This document shows, piece by piece, positions 56,912-64,000 of a stretch of 64,000 nucleotides of DNA (positions are counted from its first letter, which is position 1; each line of letters starts with the position of its first letter). The translations under genes and the position numbers were made by a program. The notes under the pieces were generated by a model. That model was not told the origin of the DNA, made no database searches, and saw nothing but the letters and a program-made list of their open reading frames with translations. This DNA comes from Marinobacter sp. NP-4(2019) (GTDB lineage Bacteria > Pseudomonadota > Gammaproteobacteria > Pseudomonadales > Oleiphilaceae): contig NZ_CP034142.1 in assembly GCF_003994855.1 (NCBI RefSeq), forward strand, positions 3,038,001-3,102,000, in the 5' to 3' direction.

Positions 56912-58216
56912 TCAATCCTTGATCCGATATTCCGCCGACCGCGCATGGGCAGTCAAACCCTCGCCCCGGGCCAATACTGAAGCAACACGCCCCATGCGAT
57001 CGGCTCCCTCAGCGCTGAAACCTATGATGGACGAGCGCTTCTGGAAATCATAAACCCCCAGCGGCGACGAGAACCGTGCCGTAGCGCTGGTCGGCAACAC
57101 GTGGTTCGGGCCGGCGCAGTAGTCGCCGAGGGCTTCGGCGGTGTAGCGCCCCATGAAGATGGCACCGGCGTGGCGGATTTCTTCCACCAGGGTCTCGGGG
57201 TCTTCAACGGAAAGCTCCAGGTGTTCCGGGGCAATCCGGTTAGAGACCTTAGCGGCTTCGCTGAGGTCGGCGACCTGGATCAGGGCGGCGCGGTCGGTCA
57301 TGGAGGTGCGGATTATGTCTGCACGTTCCATCGTCGGCAGCAGTTTGTTGATGCTGGCTTCGACGGCGTCCAGGAAGTCTGCATCCGGGCTGATCAGGAT
57401 GGACTGGGCCTGTTCGTCATGTTCGGCCTGGGAAAACAGATCCATGGCGATCCAGTCAGGATCGGTTTTGCCGTCGCAGATGACGAGAATTTCCGACGGG
57501 CCGGCGATCATGTCGATACCGACGGTGCCGAAGACTTCGCGCTTGGCAGTGGCAACAAAGATATTACCGGGCCCAACGATCTTGTCGACGGCAGGAATGG
57601 TTTCCGTGCCGTAGGCCAGAGCTGCAACTGCCTGCGCTCCACCGACGGTGAATACTCGGTCAACGCCAGCAATGGCCGCAGAGGCCAGCACCATATCGTT
57701 CACTACACCGTCCGGTGTCGGAACCACCATCACCACTTCGCTCACACCCGCAACCTTCGCAGGGATAGCGTTCATCAGCACTGAGGACGGGTATGCCGCC
57801 TTGCCTCCGGGAACGTATAAGCCTGCACGATCAAGCGGCGTCACCTTCTGGCCAAGCACGGTGCCGTCTTCGTCCTGGTACTGCCAGGACTTCTGGTTCT
57901 GGTGTTCGTGATAACCGCGAATCCGCTCAGCGGCTTTTTCCAGGGCCACACGCTGGTCTTCGGGAATAGCGCCCAACGCCTTTTGCAGTCTGCTCTGATC
58001 CATTTCCAGGTCAGCAACGCTGCTAACCTTCAGGCGATCAAACTTCTCGGTAAATTCCAGAACCGCCTGGTCACCACGGGTTTTCACCTCATGCAGGATA
58101 TGACGCACCGACTCATTCACCTGATGATCCACGCTGTCGTCCCAGGCCAGCAGCTTGGCCAGCGCACTGTCAAAGTCACTTTGGGAGGCGTTTAGTCGTT
58201 TGATGCTCACAGTCAT
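56912..58216 (-). CDS. hisD: Histidinol dehydrogenase
   Basis: The 434-residue zinc enzyme oxidises histidinol to histidine in two NAD steps. Typical segments are TPLDRAGLYVPGGKAAYPSS near residue 125, VDKIVGPGNIFVATAKREVF near 210, DMIAGPSEILVICDGKTDPD, QAEHDEQAQSILISPD near 285 and NRIAPEHLELSVEDPETLVE near 325, all known active-site or zinc regions. It follows hisG after a 256-base gap filled by repeat copy D. Length is normal. Confidence 0.96.
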   Translation of the reverse strand: MTVSIKRLNASQSDFDSALAKLLAWDDSVDHQVNESVRHILHEVKTRGDQAVLEFTEKFDRLKVSSVADLEMDQSRLQKALGAIPEDQRVALEKAAERIRGYHEHQNQKSWQYQDEDGTVLGQKVTPLDRAGLYVPGGKAAYPSSVLMNAIPAKVAGVSEVVMVVPTPDGVVNDMVLASAAIAGVDRVFTVGGAQAVAALAYGTETIPAVDKIVGPGNIFVATAKREVFGTVGIDMIAGPSEILVICDGKTDPDWIAMDLFSQAEHDEQAQSILISPDADFLDAVEASINKLLPTMERADIIRTSMTDRAALIQVADLSEAAKVSNRIAPEHLELSVEDPETLVEEIRHAGAIFMGRYTAEALGDYCAGPNHVLPTSATARFSSPLGVYDFQKRSSIIGFSAEGADRMGRVASVLARGEGLTAHARSAEYRIKD

Positions 58217-58276
58217 GAATCAAATCCTGTATGGGATTAACGGCTTACAGATACTCAGGTCGCCACGATAGCTCAG

Positions 58277-58472
58277 GAACCGGTCTGCCGGGGCAGTCCA
58301 GACTCACCGTTAGTCGGACGAAGGGATCGGGTAAGGCTTTCCAAAACTGTGCGGAGCCATGGATGGCGGAGCCCAAGCGCCACATGGATGTGCTTGAGCG
58401 TGTTTTGGAAAGCCTTACCCGATCCCTTCAGCCCGCCAGGCTAGATCCTGGACTGCCCCGGCTGACCGGTTC
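58277..58472. repeat. Outer inverted repeat around hairpin copy D
   Basis: Left arm 58277-58301 and right arm 58448-58472 (GAACCGGTC, then GCCGGGGCAGTCCAG, and its complement) are 25 bases long with one mismatch. They enclose copy D almost symmetrically. The right arm stops exactly at the hisG stop codon. Nothing else is recognised in the hisG-hisD gap. Confidence 0.85.
58320..58429. repeat. Variable-arm hairpin element, copy D
   Basis: Perfect 28-bp arms (58320-58347 and 58402-58429) enclose a 54-base core. The inner arm is CTTTCCAAAAC. The outer arm GAAGGGATCGGGTAAGG is unique. The core has GCCATGGATGGC and CACATGGATGTG. It lies within a second, outer inverted repeat. Confidence 0.9.
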
Positions 58473-59123
58473 TTACGCCGAGTCTTGCCGGCGCTTGTCC
58501 ACAGCAACGGACATTTTTTCAATTATGGGGTTAATCCGCTCGTGTTTCATCTTCATCGAAGCGCGATTAACCACCAGACGGCTGCTGATGTGTTCGATCA
58601 GATCCCTTGGCTCGAGGCCATTGGCCTTCAGCGTGTTGCCAGTATCGACGATATCGACAATTTCGTCCGCCAGATTGAGGATCGGAGCCAATTCCATCGC
58701 ACCGTAGAGCTTGATGATATCCGCCTGCCTGCCCTGGGCCGAGTAGTAACGTCGTGCCAGGTTAACAAATTTAGTAGCTACACGGATTCGACCCGCCGGG
58801 GCCGGTTTATCCTTTGGACCGGCGGTCATCAGACGGCAGCGGGAAATGTTCAGATCCAGCGGCTCGTAGAGACCGTCACCGCCGTGCTCCATCAGGACAT
58901 CCTTGCCGGTTACCCCGAGATCCGCGCCGCCATATTGCACATAAGTGGGCACGTCCGTGGCGCGGATAATCAGCACCCGCACGTTGGGATCAGTGGTGGG
59001 AAACACCAGTTTTCGGGATTTCTTGATGTCGTCGACCAGCTCAATGCCTGCTTCCGCAAGCAATGGCAGGGTTTCATCGAGGATTCGCCCCTTCGACAAT
59101 GCAATGGTGATGGAGTCGGTCAT
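58473..59123 (-). CDS. hisG: ATP phosphoribosyltransferase, short form
   Basis: The enzyme begins histidine synthesis by joining ATP and PRPP. ATG 59123 gives 216 residues starting MTDSITIALSKGRILDETLP, the standard HisG start. An upstream in-frame ATG at 59156 overlaps the murA stop and is the alternative. PRPP-binding region EIVDIVDTGNTLKANGLEP and GADLGVTGKDVLMEHGGDGL are present. The C-terminal regulatory ACT-like domain is absent, so this is the short HisG that needs HisZ as partner. No hisZ is in the window. Confidence 0.95.
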   Translation of the reverse strand: MTDSITIALSKGRILDETLPLLAEAGIELVDDIKKSRKLVFPTTDPNVRVLIIRATDVPTYVQYGGADLGVTGKDVLMEHGGDGLYEPLDLNISRCRLMTAGPKDKPAPAGRIRVATKFVNLARRYYSAQGRQADIIKLYGAMELAPILNLADEIVDIVDTGNTLKANGLEPRDLIEHISSRLVVNRASMKMKHERINPIIEKMSVAVDKRRQDSA

Positions 59124-59152
59124 GCGTCCTTCCGGTTTCTGATCCGTGTCGC

Positions 59153-60415
59153 TCATGCTGGCAGGCGGCGAATACTGGCGCCCAGCAGCTGCAGCTTCTC
59201 TTCAATACACTCGTAGCCGCGATCAATATGGTAGATGCGATCCACAATGGTGTCGCCATCGGCCATCAGGCCGGCGATGACCAGGCTGGCAGACGCGCGC
59301 AAATCGGTCGCCATTACCGGTGCTCCGGTCAGGTGCTCAACCCCCTTGATGATTGCCGCGTTGCCTTCAAGCGTGATGTCCGCACCCATGCGAATCAATT
59401 CCTGAAGGTGCATGAAGCGGTTCTCGAACACCGTTTCCACGATGGTGCCGGTGCCTTCGGCGACGGCGTTCATCGCCGCGAACTGGGCCTGCATGTCTGT
59501 CGGAAATGCCGGATACGGCGCTGTACGCAGGCTCACCGCTTTCGGGCGGTTGCCTTTCATATCCAGCTCGATCCAGTCTTTACCGGTGGAAATGTGTGCC
59601 CCGGCCTCTTCCAGCTTGAGCAGCACCGCTTCCAGCAGGTCTTCACGGGTGTCTTTCAGTTTCACCCGACCGCCGGTGGCGGCAGCGGCGACCAGGTAGG
59701 TACCGGTTTCGACACGGTCAGGCAGCACGTCGTAGTGACAACCGTGCAGGCGTTCCACGCCATTGATTTCGATGGTCGCAGTGCCGTGGCCCTTGATGTC
59801 GGCGCCCATGGCAATCAGGCATTCCGCCAGGTCCACCACTTCCGGTTCGCGGGCGGCGTTTTCCAGGATAGTTTTACCATCCGCCAGGGCAGCGGCCATC
59901 ATCAGGTTTTCGGTACCGGTGACGGTTACGGTGTCCAGGAAGATGTGGGCACCCTTCAGGCGACCATTGGTCCTGGCTTTGATGTAGCCATTCTCCACCT
60001 TCACTTCCGCGCCCATCATTTCCAGGCCGTGGATGTGCAGGTTTACCGGCCGGCTACCAATGGCACAACCACCCGGCAGGGACACTTCCGCCTCACCAAA
60101 ATGAGCCACCAGCGGGCCCAGCACAAGGATCGACGCCCGCATGGTCTTGACCAGCTCGTAAGGCGCGTGGAAATGCTTGATGGTGTTGGCGTGTACTTCC
60201 ACGCTCATTTTCTCATCAATCAGCAGCTCCACGCCCATGCGACCCAGCAACTCGATCATGGTGGTGATGTCGTTCAGGTGCGGCAAGTTGCCCACGGTTA
60301 CCGGTTCATCCGCCAGCAGGGTGGCCGCCAGTATGGGCAGGGCGGCGTTCTTGGCACCGGATATCCGGATTTCACCATTCAGGGGCTTGCGGCCCCTGAT
60401 CAGAAGTTTGTCCAC
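59153..60415 (-). CDS. murA: UDP-N-acetylglucosamine 1-carboxyvinyltransferase
   Basis: The 420-residue enzyme makes the first committed peptidoglycan intermediate from UDP-GlcNAc and phosphoenolpyruvate. Lys22 (RISGAKNAALPILAA) and Cys117 (VSLPGGCAIGSRPVNLHI) are the active residues and fosfomycin target. GCHYDVLPDRVETGTYLVAA near 225 and FPTDMQAQFAAMNAVAEG near 305 are typical. It lies between ibaG and hisG, a common gammaproteobacterial order. Confidence 0.97.
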   Translation of the reverse strand: MDKLLIRGRKPLNGEIRISGAKNAALPILAATLLADEPVTVGNLPHLNDITTMIELLGRMGVELLIDEKMSVEVHANTIKHFHAPYELVKTMRASILVLGPLVAHFGEAEVSLPGGCAIGSRPVNLHIHGLEMMGAEVKVENGYIKARTNGRLKGAHIFLDTVTVTGTENLMMAAALADGKTILENAAREPEVVDLAECLIAMGADIKGHGTATIEINGVERLHGCHYDVLPDRVETGTYLVAAAATGGRVKLKDTREDLLEAVLLKLEEAGAHISTGKDWIELDMKGNRPKAVSLRTAPYPAFPTDMQAQFAAMNAVAEGTGTIVETVFENRFMHLQELIRMGADITLEGNAAIIKGVEHLTGAPVMATDLRASASLVIAGLMADGDTIVDRIYHIDRGYECIEEKLQLLGASIRRLPA

Positions 60416-60445
60416 AATAGTCTTCCTGTTATTGGCGGGCAGTCA

Positions 60446-60694
60446 TCAGCCCTGGCGCGCGGCCCACTCAGCCGGAGTAAAGGCTTTTGGGTGCAGGGCG
60501 TGTATGGTGCCGTCCATAATGTGTTGGAAAAGCACCTTGTTGATCATTTGCTGCCGTTTGATGGTGGACAGGCCTTCAAAAACCTCCCCTACCACGACAA
60601 CCATATAGTGGTTGCCATCGACCTGAACCTGCACTTCGCAATCCGGCAGGGCCTGTTTTACCAGTTCGGTAACTTCGGCGGCTTCCATAGTCAT
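60446..60694 (-). CDS. ibaG: BolA-family protein IbaG/YrbA
   Basis: The 82-residue BolA-like protein has CEVQVQVDGNHYMVVVVGEV, then FEGLSTIKRQQMINKVLFQH and ALHPKAFTPAEWAARQG with the conserved His. It binds monothiol glutaredoxin and iron-sulfur clusters, and in E. coli is acid-induced. It follows mlaB by a 116-base gap and precedes murA, as in most relatives. Confidence 0.92.
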   Translation of the reverse strand: MTMEAAEVTELVKQALPDCEVQVQVDGNHYMVVVVGEVFEGLSTIKRQQMINKVLFQHIMDGTIHALHPKAFTPAEWAARQG

Positions 60695-60810
60695 TCCTCG
60701 GGTGTTTGTAGATCAGGGGCGAGATTGTAACCAATTACGCGGCCCGGGTCAGCCAGCAGCGAATGACAGAATGGAGAGAGTCGGGAATGTGAAGAATAGC
60801 GGGGATTTTT

Positions 60811-61131
60811 TCAGGCGGACTGATCGGGCTGAAAACCGGACAACTGCTCTTCAAGGTTACTGAGAGCGGCCAGCGAATAGAGACGGGCGCTGACGCCAGT
60901 GAATGACAGCGAACGACCGAACTTCTCGGCGTATCGCTGCCAGCAAAGCAGTAACGACAGAACCACACTGTGTGCTGTTTCCATGGCACTCAGATCGACC
61001 GTCAGGTTACCGGAGGCCGATTGAATCAGTGCCTCGCCCTGCTTTCTGGTGGGCAGCACAGTGAGCGGATCAACAGACCCGCTCACTTTCAGGGTGTTGC
61101 CACTGAGCTCAACCCGGGCGCCCGGATTCAT
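60811..61131 (-). CDS. mlaB: STAS-domain protein MlaB
   Basis: This 106-residue STAS protein is the small cytoplasmic subunit that binds MlaF and stabilises the MlaFEDB lipid transporter. It has an N-terminal beta strand region (RVELSGNTLKVSGSVDP) and the central VDLSAMETAHSVVLSLLLCW, where Thr or Ser of the STAS loop is expected. It overlaps mlaC by four bases (ATGA). Confidence 0.88.
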   Translation of the reverse strand: MNPGARVELSGNTLKVSGSVDPLTVLPTRKQGEALIQSASGNLTVDLSAMETAHSVVLSLLLCWQRYAEKFGRSLSFTGVSARLYSLAALSNLEEQLSGFQPDQSA

Positions 61132-61781
61132 GAGTTATCCATTTCTTCATCAAGGTTGAGAGAATCCACGGCATCGCCCCAGCCATCGATGACAGCCTGG
61201 ACCTGGCCACGGTTCTGCTCCATTTCCTGGGCAAAGCGGTCACGGAACGCCAGGCCGATGTTGATGCCTTCGACGATGACATTTTCCATCATCCAGCGAC
61301 CTTCATCATTTTTATACATGGAGTAAGTGACCGGGTATCGGTTGCCACTGGCCGTCAACACTTCCATCTGCACGGAGGCCCGGTCCGCATGATCAGGATG
61401 GATTTCCGCGCTTTTCACTTCAATGGCGAAGTCGTTCGCACTGACCAGCGCCTGGGCGTAGCTGTCGAACAGGCTACGCTTGAATTTCTCGACAAATTCA
61501 TCGCGCTGCTCAGGGGAGGTCTGGCGTGCATACCTTCCCATGACGCGAGCGGCAATCCGGCGAAAATCCACAAATTCCCGCAGCTCCTGGTCCATGCTGC
61601 TGTAAAAAGCTTCAGGGTCCCTGTCGTACAGTCCCTTCTCTTCGTTCAGCTTGTCCACCAGGCGCTGGGTATTTTCATCCACATACTTTACAAGGTCTTC
61701 CTCCTGACCTGCGTGGGCCGGAAACACCAGGGCCGCCATCAGGAAGGCCATAAAAAGCATGCTGCGTCTGATCAATACCAT
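61128..61781 (-). CDS. mlaC: Periplasmic phospholipid-binding protein MlaC
   Basis: The 217-residue protein has a signal peptide (FMAFLMAALVFPAHAGQEED), then YSSMDQELREFVDFRRIAAR and VMGRYARQTSPEQRDEFVEK, the Ttg2/MlaC family signatures. MlaC ferries phospholipid between the outer-membrane MlaA complex and MlaFEDB. It lies between mlaD and mlaB with standard order and spacing. Confidence 0.95.
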   Translation of the reverse strand: MVLIRRSMLFMAFLMAALVFPAHAGQEEDLVKYVDENTQRLVDKLNEEKGLYDRDPEAFYSSMDQELREFVDFRRIAARVMGRYARQTSPEQRDEFVEKFKRSLFDSYAQALVSANDFAIEVKSAEIHPDHADRASVQMEVLTASGNRYPVTYSMYKNDEGRWMMENVIVEGINIGLAFRDRFAQEMEQNRGQVQAVIDGWGDAVDSLNLDEEMDNS

Positions 61782-61820
61782 GTTTTTCTCCTGTAACGTT
61801 TCAGATCCTTTTCTCTTGCG

Positions 61821-62270
61821 CTATTTACCCGATGCGAAATTGGTAATCAGGCGCTCAAGATTCATGGCCGACTGTGTTGAATAAAAGCTGTCTCCAGGCT
61901 TCAGGGATTCCATATCTCCACCGATTGAAATATCAATGTACTGATCCCCGAGTATGCCGGATGTACGTATTACCGCGGAGCTATCCGCCGGAATGTTGTC
62001 CACGTCAGCGTCAATGGCAAGCTCCACCCTGGCCTGGAAGGTCTCCTTGTCCAGAGTCACACTGCGAACCGAGCCCACCTTGACGCCCGCCATGGCGACT
62101 TTGCCCCGCGGCGAAATGCCGCCAACGTCGTTGAAGTTGGCGTACAGGGTATACGTGTCACCTGCGTTTTTGGGTGACAATCCGCTCACCTGCAATGCCA
62201 GAACCAGCACCGCTGCAAGCCCTGCGATCATAAACAGGCCAGTGATGATTTCCGTGGTTCTCTGTGCCAT
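61821..62270 (-). CDS. mlaD: Lipid transport MCE-domain protein MlaD
   Basis: This 149-residue protein has one N-terminal membrane helix (TGLFMIAGLAAVLVLALQV) and a single MCE domain: YTLYANFNDVGGISPRGKVA, MAGVKVGSVRSVTLDKETF and TSGILGDQYIDISIGGDMES. MlaD forms a periplasmic hexameric ring on MlaFE, through which lipids pass. Its length equals single-MCE proteins rather than the long PqiB/YebT types. Confidence 0.96.
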   Translation of the reverse strand: MAQRTTEIITGLFMIAGLAAVLVLALQVSGLSPKNAGDTYTLYANFNDVGGISPRGKVAMAGVKVGSVRSVTLDKETFQARVELAIDADVDNIPADSSAVIRTSGILGDQYIDISIGGDMESLKPGDSFYSTQSAMNLERLITNFASGK

Positions 62271-62327
62271 ATCCGGCTCCCGATTAAGTTCTGGTCAATC
62301 CTGCTGTATCTACACCGCAACTCAGGG

Positions 62328-63110
62328 TCAGAAATCCCCGAACATGACGGCAGTAAGCACAAAATCCAGGCCGAGAACGGCCAATGATGAATAGACAACG
62401 GTTTTGGTGGTGGCCGAGCTGATGCCGGCAGAAGTCGGCACGCAATCGTAACCCTGAAACACGGCAATCCAGGTGCAGACGAACCCGAATACCACGGTTT
62501 TCACCACGCCGTTCAGCACGTCATCCACAAAGCTGACCGATGACTGCATATTACCCCAGAATGCGCCCTCGAATACGCCCAGCCAATCGACACTCACCAG
62601 CATGCCACCCCATATACCAACCACCGAGAAGATCACGGCGAGGATTGGCATCGCGATAAAACCGGCCCACAACCGGGGGGCAATCACCCGCCTGAGAGGA
62701 TCCACCCCCATCATTTCCATGCTGGACAGCTGTTCCGTTGCCTTCATCAGGCCTATCTCGGCGGTCAGGGCCGAGCCGGCCCTCCCCGCGAATAACAGCG
62801 CCGTCACGACCGGCCCCAGTTCCCGCACCAGTGTCAGAGCGATCATCTGACCGACCGCCGCTTCAGAGCCATAATCACTGAGAATGGTATAGCCCTGCAG
62901 CCCCAGCACCATGCCGATAAACAGACCAGATACCACAACGATCGCCAGGGACAGCACCCCAACCGAATAGAGTTGACGAACCAGTAATGGAAACCCCACC
63001 GAAGGTTTCGGAACCCCGGCCAGGGCGCCACCAAGAAAATAGCCGGCACGGCCAACCGTGGCCACGATAGCAAACCCCAGGCGGCCAAGTGCGGCGATCC
63101 GATCCATCAT
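62328..63110 (-). CDS. mlaE: Lipid ABC transporter permease MlaE
   Basis: The 260-residue permease has five or six membrane helices and MlaE-family signatures VLSLAIVVVSGLFIGMVLGL, LVRELGPVVTALLFAGRAGS, ALTAEIGLMKATEQLSSMEM and PLRRVIAPRLWAGFIAMPIL. It dimerises as the membrane channel of MlaFEDB. It overlaps mlaF by four bases and has the expected neighbours. Confidence 0.97.
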   Translation of the reverse strand: MMDRIAALGRLGFAIVATVGRAGYFLGGALAGVPKPSVGFPLLVRQLYSVGVLSLAIVVVSGLFIGMVLGLQGYTILSDYGSEAAVGQMIALTLVRELGPVVTALLFAGRAGSALTAEIGLMKATEQLSSMEMMGVDPLRRVIAPRLWAGFIAMPILAVIFSVVGIWGGMLVSVDWLGVFEGAFWGNMQSSVSFVDDVLNGVVKTVVFGFVCTWIAVFQGYDCVPTSAGISSATTKTVVYSSLAVLGLDFVLTAVMFGDF

Positions 63111-63919
63111 TTGAGGCCTCCGGTGAGTCCCCAGTCCGACCCGGCATCCGCAGCCGGGTAATGAAATGGCACGGGACCATCCGGCTGCCCCTGCAGGAAC
63201 TGCTGCACCCGCTCGGATGGGTGCTGCCGTAATTCATCCGGCGTCCCTTCGCCGATAATCTGGCCGTCGGCAATAATACAGGCGTAATGGCAAATACTCA
63301 GGGATTCCGGTACATCGTGGGACACCAGCACGCTGGTCAGCCCCATGGAACTGTTGAGGTCACGGATCAGTTTGACCAGCACCCCCATGGCAATGGGATC
63401 CTGGCCGGCGAAGGGCTCGTCGTACATGATCAGTTCCGGGTCCAGGGCAATGCTGCGGGCCAGGGCCACCCGGCGGGTCATGCCACCGGAAAGCTCTGAA
63501 GGCATCATGTCCCTCGCCCCCCGGAGCCCGACAGCCTCCAGTTTCATCAGCACAATATCGCGGATCATGTCCTCGGGCAGGGAAGTATGGACACGCAGGG
63601 GAAAGGCAACGTTTTCGAATGCACTTAGATCGGTAAACAGGGCACCGCTCTGGAACAACATGCCCATTTTTTCCCGCAGGGTATACAGGGCCTTGCGTCT
63701 AAGCTTGGGCACATTCTCACCCGCCACCATGATGGTACCGGAATCCGGCTTCAACTGACCGCCGATCAGCCGCAACAGGGTGGTCTTCCCGGTTCCGCTC
63801 GGCCCCATGATGGCGGTAATTTTGCCGCGGGGGATTTCGAGGGTCACACCATCAAATATACGCCGGCCCGAGCGCGAGAAAACCACATCCGTCAATGTTA
63901 TGTATGCTTCCGAAGCCAT
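63107..63919 (-). CDS. mlaF: Lipid ABC transporter ATP-binding protein MlaF
   Basis: The 270-residue ATPase has Walker A IMGPSGTGKTTLLRLIGG near 37, Q-loop MGMLFQSGALFTDLSAFENV, signature PSELSGGMTRRVALARSIAL near 143, Walker B LIMYDEPFAGQDPI and switch VLVSHDVPES. It drives phospholipid movement in the Mla pathway. It is the first gene of the mlaFEDCB-ibaG-murA row, with an AAAGGGA ribosome site. Confidence 0.97.
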   Translation of the reverse strand: MASEAYITLTDVVFSRSGRRIFDGVTLEIPRGKITAIMGPSGTGKTTLLRLIGGQLKPDSGTIMVAGENVPKLRRKALYTLREKMGMLFQSGALFTDLSAFENVAFPLRVHTSLPEDMIRDIVLMKLEAVGLRGARDMMPSELSGGMTRRVALARSIALDPELIMYDEPFAGQDPIAMGVLVKLIRDLNSSMGLTSVLVSHDVPESLSICHYACIIADGQIIGEGTPDELRQHPSERVQQFLQGQPDGPVPFHYPAADAGSDWGLTGGLK

Positions 63920-63947
63920 AAGCCATCCCTTTCAATCAGGCGCATAC

Positions 63948-63974
63948 ATTATGCGAAGCAGATTGGAAGCTCAA
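63948..63974 (-). promoter_or_regulatory. Possible sigma70 promoter of the mla operon
   Basis: On the minus strand TTGAGC is followed after 15 bases by CATAAT, about 28 bases before the mlaF start. The spacer is short, so this is only a candidate. No better site was seen in the 81 bases available. Confidence 0.3.
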
Positions 63975-64000
63975 TCCACACAACACAAAATGTCCTGATG

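Noticed and set aside
51305..58429. CRISPR array or tRNA-like genes
   Set aside because: Repeats are far apart and lie in different gaps, with no spacers of constant length. The two-hairpin core lacks tRNA features such as a TTC loop or anticodon arm.
59228..60730. 500-codon open frame on the plus strand
   Set aside because: It lies entirely antisense to murA and ibaG, which have complete catalytic motifs. The frame is a by-product of GC-rich codon use.

Overview
The window reads as chromosomal DNA of a marine gammaproteobacterium. Marinobacter or a close relative is my best guess, from recognising the protein set and gene order (hisG-hisD-hisC beside murA-ibaG-mla, DUF1302/DUF1329 genes, type IV pili, RfaH-controlled exopolysaccharide). 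No database search was run. Nearly every base is coding. I see no rRNA, tRNA, CRISPR array, insertion sequence or prophage.

Layout: (1) 1-674, a two-gene unit with a HEPN-like protein, cut by the window edge. (2) 721-17463, all minus strand, an exopolysaccharide/O-antigen locus. It is read yjbH, lipoprotein, wza, wzb, wzc, rfbB-D-A-C, then an AT-richer cassette of aminotransferase, ATP-grasp/HAD fusion, sulfotransferase-like gene, flippase and glycosyltransferase. (3) 17712-18973, cysQ-rfaH. RfaH very probably acts on the locus, because an exact 12-base ops element lies at the start of yjbH. (4) 19139-22506, a beta-CASP RNase-like protein and an ABC1/UbiB kinase-like protein. (5) 22620-30331, a pilin glycosylation locus: pilA with a sigma54 promoter, then a GT-C transferase, a TfpZ-like accessory protein, four cytoplasmic glycosyltransferases and a methyltransferase. 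(6) 30725-35265, pilB-pilC-pilD-coaE. (7) 35225-44742, an outer-membrane-type protein, trmO, a hybrid sensor kinase, yacG, a YfaZ porin, a large lipoprotein, a Bax-like glucosaminidase and an acyltransferase. (8) 44757-51030, a MalT-like LuxR regulator with DUF1329 and DUF1302 genes. (9) 51600-55566, thiolase, zapE, zapG and a NIF3-family protein. (10) 55735-63919, hisC, hisD, hisG, murA, ibaG and mlaB-C-D-E-F.

Two repeat families stand out. Ten short palindromes of the type GTCGGATTA...TAATCCGAC are scattered from 16.5 to 57 kb. Two lie in frame inside yjbH, and two supply the 3' ends and stop codons of rfaH and an acyltransferase gene. The second family is confined to 51.3-58.5 kb: five hairpins, each with a conserved 54-55 base core carrying two small hairpins, closed by 22-29 bp perfect arms. 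The outer arm sequence differs completely between copies yet is fully self-complementary within each copy. This is the most unusual structure in the window.

The regions connect as follows. CysQ and RfaH are co-transcribed beside a locus that has a sulfotransferase-like gene, so RfaH would drive the long polymer operon and CysQ could remove PAP made by sulfation. The pilin gene sits next to the enzymes likely to decorate it. The his-murA-mla block is ordinary housekeeping DNA.
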